5,467 nucleotides of DNA from Conexibacter sp. (GCA_025964295.1 JAOPZD010000227.1:1-5467), one strand, 5' to 3'. Numbered from the stretch's first letter, positions 1 to 5,344 are shown. The notes: generated from the letters alone by a model not told the origin. A program made the numbers and translations.

Positions 1-1437
1 TCATCGCTGCGCGACGGGCCACAGCAGCGTCAGGGTGGTTCCGCTCTCCGGGTGCTCACAGGGCACGGCGGCCAGGTCCGGCGACGTGGTCGGTCGTCGG
101 TGGTGGTGGCCGGGGGCGCAGATGCGCAGCTGGCCGGCGTGGGCGGTGGTGATCGCATCGACGAGCGCGAGGCCGAGTCCCGCGCCGGGGCCGGTGCGTG
201 AGGCCTCGTCCCGGCGGAAGCGTTCGGCGGCGTGCTTCAGGAAGTCCGCGGGAATGCCCGGGCCTTCGTCGGAGACGGCGAGCACGATCGCGTCGTCGGT
301 GCCATGGGCAGCGAGGGTGATGGCGCCGTCGCCATAGCGCACGGCGTTGTCCACCAGGTTGCCCAGCGCGCGGTCCAGCAGCGGGCCGTCGGCGTGGACG
401 GTCAGGCCGCTGGGAGCGTGGACGACGACGGCTCGGGATTCGTCGGCGCCGAGCTGGCTGCGGGCCCGGCGTGCGGCGGTGTTGAGCAGGTCGGCGACTG
501 CGATGTCGCGTGCGGCGGGCGCGGCGCTGCCTAGTGCTCCGAGTGCGAGCAGGGTCTCGGCGAGGTCGATGAGCTGTTGGTTGTCGATGGCCAGGCGGCG
601 CAGCGTGCGCTCGTACTCGTCGGCGGTTCGTGGCTTGCGCAGGGCCAGGTCGATCTCGGCGGCCAGCGTGGTCTGCGGCTTGCGGAGCTCGTGGCTGGCG
701 TCGTGGATGAACTGCTCTTGGCGGTCGGCGGCGCGCTGCTGGGCGTCGAGCATGGCGTTCAACGTCGTGCCGAGGCGGGTGATCTCGTCGGCCGGGCCGG
801 CGGGCACGTCGAGCCGCACGCCCGTGGCGCCTTCGGTGATCTGCTCGGCCTGGGCGCGGTAGCGCTCGACGGGATCCAGCGCCGCCCGTGCGAGGCGATA
901 CCCGACGAAGGACGCCAGCGCGAGCGCGAGCAGGTTGGCGATCGCCAGCTGCGCGAGCAACTCGCGCAGGGCCTCGTCGCGCTGGTCGAGCCGGACGGCC
1001 GAGACCGCGACCCGCGCGGGCCCTGCTCCGCCGACCGGGACCGCGAGGATCCGCAGGTGGCGCCTGCGCGGGGAGAACAGGTATCCGCGCCCGGTCTCGA
1101 CGCGCTCACTGGTCGCCTGCCGCGCCTGCGCCGGCGTCAGCAGCGGGCGACCGCCGACGATCCCCGGGCCGGACGCAAGGATCTGACCGCGAGCGTCGAG
1201 CAGCTGCCCCAGGCGTCCTTGGTCGCGTAGCGAGGCCAGCGCCGGCGCGGGCGGCGAGCGACGCGCCACCTGCTGCAGGTCGCTGGTCTGGCTGGCGAGG
1301 TCCTGATCGAGCCGGTGGTCGAGGGCGACCTGCACGCGCCACCACACGAAGCCGCCCGCGGCCACGAGCACGACGAGCATCGCGATCACGAAGCCCGCGA
1401 CCAGGCGGGCCCGGAGCGGGAGGCGACGAACGTGCAC
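1..1437 (-). CDS. Sensor histidine kinase of a two-component system (HAMP-HisKA-HATPase_c)
   Basis: Membrane sensor kinase of 478 residues, probably acting on the response regulator encoded just upstream. It starts with GTG at 1437, 2 nt after the regulator's stop, so translation is likely coupled. In order: membrane helix 1 (about 12-34), an extracytoplasmic sensor region of about 130 residues (35-163), helix 2 (about 164-184), HAMP (about 185-237), and HisKA with phosphoacceptor H249 in DASHELRKPQ. The ATPase domain follows: N box LGNLVDNAVRYG (N360, N364), G1 box DEGPGIP (390-396), F box ERFRR, G2 box GAGLGLAL. The large outer loop argues against the intramembrane-sensing BceS type. Oddities: the usual HELRTPL reads HELRKPQ, so the Thr/Asn at H+4 is Lys; the C-terminal end carries an extra His/Cys-bearing stretch (440-460) before the last strand. 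The signal sensed is unknown. The family call is firm. Confidence 0.95.
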   Translation of the reverse strand: MHVRRLPLRARLVAGFVIAMLVVLVAAGGFVWWRVQVALDHRLDQDLASQTSDLQQVARRSPPAPALASLRDQGRLGQLLDARGQILASGPGIVGGRPLLTPAQARQATSERVETGRGYLFSPRRRHLRILAVPVGGAGPARVAVSAVRLDQRDEALRELLAQLAIANLLALALASFVGYRLARAALDPVERYRAQAEQITEGATGVRLDVPAGPADEITRLGTTLNAMLDAQQRAADRQEQFIHDASHELRKPQTTLAAEIDLALRKPRTADEYERTLRRLAIDNQQLIDLAETLLALGALGSAAPAARDIAVADLLNTAARRARSQLGADESRAVVVHAPSGLTVHADGPLLDRALGNLVDNAVRYGDGAITLAAHGTDDAIVLAVSDEGPGIPADFLKHAAERFRRDEASRTGPGAGLGLALVDAITTAHAGQLRICAPGHHHRRPTTSPDLAAVPCEHPESGTTLTLLWPVAQR

Positions 1438-1439
1438 GG

Positions 1440-2114
1440 TCAGCCGGCCGGCTCATCGAGGAGCCGGAATCCGACGCCGCGTACCGTCTGGATGCTCTCG
1501 CGGCCGAACGGGCGGTCGACCTTGGCGCGCAGCTTGGCGACGTGCACGTCGATCGCGTTGCTGCGCAGATCCGTCTCGCCGTCCCAGACCTCGTCGAGGA
1601 TCGCCACGCGCGTCACGACCCGGCCGGCGCGCTCGGCGAGCAGGGTGAGGAGGTCGAACTCGCGGGCCGTGACGTCGACCGGGACGTCGCCGCGCGCGAC
1701 GGTGCGGCGCTCGCGGTCGATCACCAGGTCGCCGACGATCAGCACGCCGTGCTCGCCGCGGCGCCGCGCGAAGACGCGCAGCCGCGCCAGGAGCTCGTCG
1801 AGCGCGAACGGCTTGGTGAGGTAGTCGTCGGCGCCCGCGTCCAGCCCGCCGACGCGATCGGCGACGTCGTGGCGCGCGGTGAGCATCAGCACCGCGGTGT
1901 GGTTGCCGCGCGCGCGCAGCTCCCGGCAGACCGCCGGCCCGTCCTGGCCGGGCAGCATCCAGTCAAGTACGAGTGCGTCGTAGTCGTCGGCCATCGCCGC
2001 GTCCAGGCCGTCGGGCCCGGTGTGCCGGACGACGACGTCGTGCCCGGCGTCGGCCAGCCCGCGGGCGAGGACGTCGGCCAGCCGTTCGTCGTCCTCGATG
2101 ACCAGCACGCGCAC
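1440..2114 (-). CDS. Response regulator, OmpR/PhoB family
   Basis: DNA-binding response regulator, 224 residues from the chosen start. The receiver domain has the acidic pocket E7-D8-D9 (VIEDDERLA), phosphoacceptor D51 (ALVLDWMLPGQDG), T79 (MLTAR) and K101 (YLTKPF). A winged-helix output domain follows at about 125-222, with the typical TAREFDLLTLLA, SNAIDVHVAKLR and IQTVRGVGFRL blocks. I chose GTG at 2114 because family members normally begin Met-Arg-hydrophobic-Leu-Val. An in-frame GTG at 2132 adds six residues and has an AGGA ribosome-site core about 11 nt upstream, so it cannot be excluded. The gene is cotranscribed with the kinase downstream and diverges from the ABC operon. All catalytic residues are present, so it should be a phosphorylation-dependent regulator. 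Its likely targets are its own promoter and the divergent transporter, inferred from the repeats between them. Confidence 0.95.
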   Translation of the reverse strand: MRVLVIEDDERLADVLARGLADAGHDVVVRHTGPDGLDAAMADDYDALVLDWMLPGQDGPAVCRELRARGNHTAVLMLTARHDVADRVGGLDAGADDYLTKPFALDELLARLRVFARRRGEHGVLIVGDLVIDRERRTVARGDVPVDVTAREFDLLTLLAERAGRVVTRVAILDEVWDGETDLRSNAIDVHVAKLRAKVDRPFGRESIQTVRGVGFRLLDEPAG

Positions 2115-2120
2115 CGCCCC

Positions 2121-2126
2121 ATTCTG
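2121..2126 (-). promoter_or_regulatory. Weak -10-like hexamer before the response regulator
   Basis: Read on the minus strand this is CAGAAT, a partial match to TAnnnT/TATAAT. It ends 6 nt before the GTG at 2114. If used, transcription would start at about that GTG and give a leaderless mRNA. No recognisable -35 sequence lies at 16-18 bp, and the phased direct repeats sit just upstream. Tentative. Confidence 0.25.
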
Positions 2127-2148
2127 GCGCACCTGACCGGATTTCCTC

Positions 2149-2168
2149 GCTTCACGATTGCTTCACGA
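2149..2168. promoter_or_regulatory. Putative response-regulator operator: two 9-bp direct repeats, 11-bp phased
   Basis: GCTTCACGA occurs at 2149-2157 and again, identical, at 2160-2168, a start-to-start distance of 11 bp. OmpR/PhoB-type regulators are known to bind tandem half-sites about one helical turn apart on one face of DNA. The site lies between the regulator gene and the divergent ABC operon. The second copy also forms a small inverted repeat, GCTTC-AC-GAAGC (2160-2171). If the regulator mRNA begins near 2114, the repeat centre is near -44, a common activator position; this is inference. There is no clear -35 box on either strand here, which would fit activator-dependent promoters. 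Confidence 0.55.
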
Positions 2169-2190
2169 AGCGCTGCGACGGTGCCCGGCC

Positions 2191-3153
2191 ATGAGCCAAG
2201 TCCTTGCCGTCGATGCCGTCGGCGTGACCAAACGCTTCGGCGAGCTGACCGCCGTCGACGCCATCACCTTGCAGGTCGCCCAGGGCGAGGTCTATGGCGT
2301 GCTCGGGCCCAACGGAGCCGGCAAGACCACGTTGCTACGGATGCTCTTCGGCCTCATCCGCCCGGATGCCGGGACGCTGAAGGTCTTCGGGCAGACATGG
2401 CACGAGGCCGGCACCCGCACGCTCGACGGCGTGGCCGGGTTCATCGAGAGCCCGAAGTTCTATCCCTATCTCAGCGGCCGGAAGAACCTCGCCGGGCTGG
2501 CACGGCTGGACGGCGGCGCCGACGAGGGCCGCCTCGAGCAGGTCCTCGAGATCGTCGACCTCGTCGACCGCGCCGACGACAAGGTCGGCGGCTACTCGTT
2601 CGGCATGCGCCAGCGCCTCGGCGTCGCGGCCAGCCTGCTGCGCGACCCCCAGCTGCTCGTCCTCGACGAGCCCGCCAACGGCCTGGACCCCGCCGGCATC
2701 CGCGACATGCGCGCGCTGGTAAAGCGCCTGGCCGCCAGCGGGTTGACCGTCCTGCTCAGCTCGCACGACATGGCCGAGGTCGAGGAGATCTGCGACAACG
2801 TCACGATCATGCGCAGCGGCGCGGTCGTCTACCACGGCGGCCTGACCGAGCTGCGCGAACAGGCTCCCGAGCAGGGCTATCGCGTCAGCACCGACGACAA
2901 CGCCAGGGCGCTGATGCTCGCCGAGGAGCGCCACCGCGACCTCCGGGTCGAGGCCGCAGAAGACGGAGGCTTGATCGCCTACGGTCGCCAGGCTGAGATC
3001 GACGCCTACATCAAGACGATCGTCGGCGGCGGTCTGGCTCTCCGCGGCCTCGCCCTCACCGAAGCCCCGTTGGAGGCCTTGTTCTTCATGTTGACCGAGT
3101 CGGCTCCCGGCGTCGTGCCCGTCGACCTCACCCCGGCCGGAGCACGGCGATGA
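2191..3153 (+). CDS. ABC transporter ATP-binding protein, BcrA-like
   Basis: ATPase subunit of an ABC-2-type exporter, 320 residues, energising the permease encoded next. Visible motifs: Walker A GPNGAGKT (39-46); a FIESPKFYPYLSG segment (84-96) with Glu86 where most ABC proteins have the Q-loop Gln; signature YSFGMRQRLG (135-144); Walker B LLVLDEP (155-161); D-loop NGLDP (163-167); H-loop H192 in LLSSHDM. About 100 residues after the nucleotide-binding domain form the C-terminal extension common in this subfamily. The IESPxFYPYLSG form is typical of BcrA/LanF-like ATPases, linked in other bacteria to export of, or immunity to, peptide antibiotics; the substrate here is unknown. ATG 2191 is preferred because the motif-bearing domain starts directly after it. 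An in-frame TTG at 2158 would place coding sequence inside the operator repeats. No strong ribosome site is seen. The stop overlaps the permease start (ATGA). Confidence 0.95.
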   Translation: MSQVLAVDAVGVTKRFGELTAVDAITLQVAQGEVYGVLGPNGAGKTTLLRMLFGLIRPDAGTLKVFGQTWHEAGTRTLDGVAGFIESPKFYPYLSGRKNLAGLARLDGGADEGRLEQVLEIVDLVDRADDKVGGYSFGMRQRLGVAASLLRDPQLLVLDEPANGLDPAGIRDMRALVKRLAASGLTVLLSSHDMAEVEEICDNVTIMRSGAVVYHGGLTELREQAPEQGYRVSTDDNARALMLAEERHRDLRVEAAEDGGLIAYGRQAEIDAYIKTIVGGGLALRGLALTEAPLEALFFMLTESAPGVVPVDLTPAGARR

Positions 3154-4025
3154 GCACCCCGCTCACCGAGACCGAGCCGCTCGTCTCACGCGAGCGCAGC
3201 GCGCGCCGTCACCCGTCGCTGCTGGACGCCACCCGCTGGGAGATGAGCAAGCTCGCCGCCCAGGCGCGCGGGCGCTGGACGCTGCTGGTCTGCCTCGTGG
3301 CGCCGATCCTGATCGTCGTGGTCATCAACGGCCAGGGCCGCCCGCCCAAGGACTCGCTCTTCGGCCGCTACATCCACCACAGCGGCTACGCCGTCACGCT
3401 GCTGATCCTCGGCTTCGCCGCCCAATGGGTCCTGCCGCTCCTCACCGCGCTGGTCGCCGGCGACATCTTCGCCAGCGAAGACCAGCACGGCACCTGGAAG
3501 ACCGTGCTCACCCGCTCAGCGAGCCGCGCTCAGCTCTTCTGGGCCAAGACCATCACCGCGCTGACCTTCGCGATCCTCGTGCTCGTCGTCCTCGCCGCCA
3601 GCACGATCATCAGCAGCGTCCTGATCGTCGGCCACCAGGACCTCACCGGCCTGACCGGCCAGGTCATCCCGTCGGGCACCGCGGCGCGGCTGGTCATCGC
3701 GAGCTGGGCCACCGCGCTGGCGCCGATGATCGGCTTCACCTGCCTGGCGATCCTGCTCTCGATCCGCACCAAGAACCCCGCCTTCGGCATCGCCGCGCCG
3801 GTCGTGCTCGGGATGGTCATGCAGTTGGTCGGCAGCCTCGGCGGCGTCGAGGCCATCCGCCCGCTGCTGCTCACCACGCCGTTCGAATCCTGGCACGGCC
3901 TGCTGGCCCAGGACCGCTTCTACTCCCCCCTCACGACCGGCCTGATCGTCAGCGCGATCTGGAGCCTGGTCACCCTGACGATCGCCTTCGTCTCCCTGCG
4001 ACGCCGCGACATCACCGGAGGCTGA
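3150..4025 (+). CDS. ABC-2-type transporter permease
   Basis: Membrane subunit of the ABC exporter, 291 residues. It starts at the ATG of an ATGA overlap with the ATPase stop, with a GGAG site 7 nt upstream, so the two subunits are translationally coupled. A cytoplasmic N-terminus (about 1-42) precedes six likely membrane helices: about 43-60, 82-105, 136-160, 180-205, 211-230 and 262-284. After helix 2, the cytoplasmic segment GDIFASEDQHGTWKTVLTRS, followed by SRAQLFWAK, is the conserved acidic/GTxKxxLxR element of ABC-2-type permeases, thought to contact the ATPase. The chain ends in a short basic tail (LRRRDITGG). It probably acts as a homodimer with two ATPase subunits, because only one permease is encoded here; that stoichiometry is inferred. 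The substrate cannot be read from sequence. Confidence 0.92.
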   Translation: MSTPLTETEPLVSRERSARRHPSLLDATRWEMSKLAAQARGRWTLLVCLVAPILIVVVINGQGRPPKDSLFGRYIHHSGYAVTLLILGFAAQWVLPLLTALVAGDIFASEDQHGTWKTVLTRSASRAQLFWAKTITALTFAILVLVVLAASTIISSVLIVGHQDLTGLTGQVIPSGTAARLVIASWATALAPMIGFTCLAILLSIRTKNPAFGIAAPVVLGMVMQLVGSLGGVEAIRPLLLTTPFESWHGLLAQDRFYSPLTTGLIVSAIWSLVTLTIAFVSLRRRDITGG

Positions 4026-4030
4026 ACACC

Positions 4031-4573
4031 ATGAACACCACCTCGATCCGACGCGCGCTCCCGCGCCTCGCCGTCCTCGTCGCCGCCGCCGTCGCGCTCC
4101 TCGCGCTCAGCGCCTGCGGCAGCAGCGACGTCACCCGCGCCCGCCTGGAGCGCAATCTCCCCCAGACGTTCTCCAACCTCTACGTCCAACAGGCCCAACT
4201 CCTAGGCCACAAGGGCATCACCGTCGCGTCGCTGCACGCCCAGGCCCAGTGCGACAAGGGCGGCCCCAAGGCACCAGACCATGGACCCGGCGCCGACTGG
4301 ATCTGCGTCATGCGCTGGAACGACCCCAACGTCCCGCTCCCCGACGGCAGCGGCAAGTTCGAGCTCAACGTCCACAGCAACGACTGCTACACCGCCGGCG
4401 GACCATCCAAGTTGGTGGGGTTGATCACCATCACCGACAAGCACGGCAACGACGTCGACAACCCCGTCTTCGAGTTCGACAGCTGCTTCAACCCCAACAG
4501 CACCAACCAGCCCACCGGCGTCAACATCCCGCCGCCGCCACCGTCCCCGGCGCCGAAGGTCACCAAGGGCTAG
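4031..4573 (+). CDS. Secreted lipoprotein of the ABC operon, function unknown
   Basis: Protein of 180 residues with a classic lipoprotein signal: basic N-terminus (IRRALPR), hydrophobic core, and lipobox LSAC with Cys29 as the lipidation site. The ATG at 4031 lies 5 nt after the permease stop and 9 nt after a perfect GGAGG (4017-4021), so it belongs to the operon. The mature part has exactly four further cysteines, C74, C92, C119 and C152, in the blocks QAQCDKG, DWICVMRW, SNDCYTAGG and FDSCFNP. These could form two disulfides outside the membrane. The tail is proline-rich (NIPPPPPSPAPKVTKG). I do not recognise a named family. Linkage to the exporter suggests a substrate-binding, sequestering or envelope-protection role, which is inference. 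Anchoring outside the cytoplasmic membrane is well supported. Confidence 0.88.
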   Translation: MNTTSIRRALPRLAVLVAAAVALLALSACGSSDVTRARLERNLPQTFSNLYVQQAQLLGHKGITVASLHAQAQCDKGGPKAPDHGPGADWICVMRWNDPNVPLPDGSGKFELNVHSNDCYTAGGPSKLVGLITITDKHGNDVDNPVFEFDSCFNPNSTNQPTGVNIPPPPPSPAPKVTKG

Positions 4574-4598
4574 CGCTCGCCATCGGTCGGAGGTCTCC

Positions 4599-4660
4599 AT
4601 GGACTACAGCCTCTACAAGGACGTCAACGGCCTGACCGGCAACGCGTTCATCGACGGCCT
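4599..4660 (+). pseudogene. 5' remnant of a PAP2/BcrC-like phosphatase gene
   Basis: The first 20 residues have the pattern Met-Asp-Tyr-x-Leu-Tyr-x-x-Val-Asn-Gly-Leu-x-Gly, which resembles the N-terminus of PAP2-superfamily undecaprenyl-diphosphate phosphatases (BcrC type). The similarity stops near residue 20; no membrane helix or catalytic KxxxxxxRP/PSGH motif follows. A good ribosome site (GGAGG, 5-nt spacing) is intact. In Bacillus, BcrA and BcrB are encoded with BcrC, so this position after a BcrA-like operon is suggestive. The call rests on about 20 residues and on memory of the family, so it is tentative. Confidence 0.4.
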
Positions 4661-4901
4661 GCCCGCACCGGGCGGGACCTCGGAAGAGGAGGCTCCCGTG
4701 CCCACCAAGACGCTCACCGAAGCCGAGCGGCAGGCCCGGCGCGAGGCGGATCGCGAGAAGGCGGCGCAGGCGGTCGAGGCGCTGACGACGTCGGAGGGCT
4801 GGCAGGCCTCGACATTGGCGCAACCGATGACGTATCGCCGCTTGTTCGGAACCGTCCGACGCGTCCCGTCACCGCGTGGCGTGAGCCGCGACCCACTGTG
4901 A
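4599..4901 (+). CDS. Composite 100-codon ORF, probably a fusion of gene remnants
   Basis: Open frame with a perfect GGAGG (4589-4593) 5 nt before its ATG, 25 nt after the lipoprotein stop, so it may still be translated from the operon. It has three unlike parts. Residues 1-20 (MDYSLYKDVNGLTGNAFIDG) look like the start of a PAP2-type phosphatase. Residues about 34-69 look like the start of an ArdC-like protein, with that gene's own ribosome site and GTG still present. Residues 70-100 match nothing I know, and the last 11 codons lie antisense to the 3' end of the broken excisionase-like gene. The whole is therefore unlikely to be a functional protein. The alternative, a genuine small Arg/Glu-rich hypothetical protein, is less likely. 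Confidence 0.5.
   Translation: MDYSLYKDVNGLTGNAFIDGLPAPGGTSEEEAPVPTKTLTEAERQARREADREKAAQAVEALTTSEGWQASTLAQPMTYRRLFGTVRRVPSPRGVSRDPL
4698..4805 (+). pseudogene. 5' remnant of an ArdC-like (antirestriction/ssDNA-binding domain) gene
   Basis: GTG at 4698 has its own GGAGG (4688-4692) at 5-nt spacing. It opens a segment reading TKTLTEAERQARREADREKA and then AVEALTTSEGWQ. This charged helix ending in S(E/D)GWQ is the usual lead-in to the N-terminal domain of ArdC-like proteins, where SEGW is followed by a Trp/Arg-rich stretch and a YSxxNQ motif. Here the resemblance ends at Gln (4803-4805). The frame continues with unrelated residues to 4901, so nearly the whole protein is missing. ArdC-type genes are frequent on plasmids and integrative elements. 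Family assignment is from recognition only and needs a profile search. Confidence 0.5.
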
Positions 4902-5032
4902 CACCGCAGTGAGCTCAAAGCGCTTGCTCCGCCCTATCCGCACAGACGGGAGCGGATCGCTCGCACGTCTGCTCAACTCGTAGACGTGCTCCGTCCTACC
5001 GCGAGCAGCGCGGCGACGTCTTCGGCCTTCAT
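4869..5032 (-). pseudogene. Frameshifted excisionase-type helix-turn-helix gene (HTH_17-like)
   Basis: From ATG at 5032 the minus strand reads MKAEDVAALLAVGRST, then runs to a stop at 4975-4973. From 4985 the overlapping frame reads VYELSRRASDPLPSVRIG and continues RSKRFELTAVSQWVAAHATR to a TGA at 4871-4869. Joined across one missing base near 4985-4987, the two parts give a 54-residue protein. Its layout is that of small HTH_17/excisionase (Xis, AlpA-like) DNA-binding proteins: helix-turn-helix xxAEDVAxLLxVGRSTVYxLxRR, then LPSVRIGRSKRF (wing) and a terminal AVSQWV helix. The join falls inside the motif RST|VYELSRR, so the two halves complete each other exactly. Codons such as GTA, ATA, TTG, TTT and AGA are rarer in this window's host genes, hinting at foreign origin. 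No good ribosome site is seen. A sequencing error would also explain the break. Confidence 0.75.
4963..4989. repeat. Perfect 8-bp inverted repeat with 11-nt loop at the frameshift site
   Basis: GCACGTCT (4963-4970) and AGACGTGC (4982-4989) are exact reverse complements. A further CGGA/TCCG pair (4953-4956 and 4990-4993) could extend the stem past a 6-nt bulge. No T tract follows on either strand, so it is a poor terminator. The high-coordinate arm covers the point where the excisionase-like reading frame breaks. Confidence 0.6.
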
Positions 5033-5130
5033 TTGGCACCACGTGGCGCAGCGACGAGCGAGTTCTTGACGCGCAGGCCGCGGTCGGCTGGGCTCACGCC
5101 GACCACTTCGAGGCTTCTTGAACCGATGCA

Positions 5131-5152
5131 GTGGACCGATCTGGTGGACCGA
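5131..5152. repeat. Short tandem repeat, 9 bp at 13-bp spacing
   Basis: GTGGACCGA occurs at 5131-5139 and 5144-5152, separated by TCTG. It lies in the gene-free stretch between tRNA-Pro and the broken excisionase-like gene, where recombinase or Xis sites might be expected. Two copies this short may also be chance. Confidence 0.4.
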
Positions 5153-5162
5153 GCCTCAGGAC

Positions 5163-5182
5163 GGGCCGTCCGGCGGCGGCCC
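5163..5182 (-). terminator. Possible GC hairpin downstream of tRNA-Pro
   Basis: GGGCCG (5163-5168) and CGGCCC (5177-5182) can pair around an 8-nt loop, about 30 nt beyond the tRNA 3' end in its direction of transcription. No T-run follows, so this would be a non-canonical terminator at best. The stretch 5033-5211 shows no convincing gene otherwise. Confidence 0.25.
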
Positions 5183-5211
5183 AGAGGTCGGTTCTGCAGG
5201 TAGTTCGTAAG

Positions 5212-5285
5212 TCGGGGCGGCCGGATTTGAACCGGCGACCCCCTGCTCCCAAAGCAGGTGCGCTACCAGGCTGCGCCACGCCCCG
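5212..5285 (-). tRNA. tRNA-Pro (anticodon UGG)
   Basis: Complete 74-nt cloverleaf on the minus strand. The acceptor stem CGGGGCG (5285-5279) pairs with CGCCCCG (5219-5213), followed by discriminator A (5212). The D arm is GCGC-AGCCTGGTA-GCGC. The anticodon arm is CCTGC-TTTGGGA-GCAGG with anticodon TGG at 5251-5249. The variable loop is GGGTC, and the T arm is GCCGG-TTCAAAT-CCGGC. All four stems pair perfectly. The CCA end is not encoded (CTT follows), so it is added after transcription. UGG reads CCA and, by wobble, other proline codons. The 3' end faces the region of gene remnants, the side on which integrative elements insert into tRNA genes. Confidence 0.97.
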
Positions 5286-5293
5286 ATCAGCCG

Positions 5294-5299
5294 AGTCTA
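5294..5299 (-). promoter_or_regulatory. Putative -10 box of tRNA-Pro
   Basis: TAGACT on the minus strand matches TAnnnT and ends 8 nt before the mature tRNA 5' end, so transcription would begin within a few bases of it. There is no clear TTGACA-like -35 at 16-18 bp (the sequence there is GC-rich), so this is moderate evidence only. Confidence 0.45.
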
Positions 5300-5344
5300 G
5301 TGCTCGTGACCCGGCACACGGATTCGCGCGCGGCACCGCCAGGA

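Noticed and set aside
2158..2190. TTG at 2158 as the ATPase start.
   Set aside because: It would place the start inside the operator repeats and add 11 residues with no family counterpart. ATG 2191 begins directly before the conserved domain.
888..2996. A 702-codon plus-strand open frame.
   Set aside because: It runs antisense through the kinase and regulator and then out of frame through the ATPase gene. Its composition is Arg/Ala/Pro-rich, typical of shadow frames in GC-rich DNA.
3425..4030. Upstream in-frame extension of the lipoprotein frame through the permease gene.
   Set aside because: The extension is an Arg/His/Pro-rich shadow of the permease. The ATG at 4031 has a perfect ribosome site and opens a clean lipoprotein signal.
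4983..4989. Programmed -1 frameshifting to make the intact HTH protein.
   Set aside because: No X-XXY-YYZ slippery heptamer is present at the shift point, and the structure overlaps rather than follows it. A simple one-base deletion is the better explanation.
5118..5125. TTGAACCG shared with the tRNA T-arm (5227-5234), considered as a remnant attachment site.
   Set aside because: Only 8 bp match and the flanks differ; too short to separate from chance.
4574..5211. Search for a CRISPR array, integrase gene or transposon ends in the remnant region.
   Set aside because: No spaced multi-copy repeats, no recognisable recombinase motif and no terminal inverted repeats with target duplications were seen.
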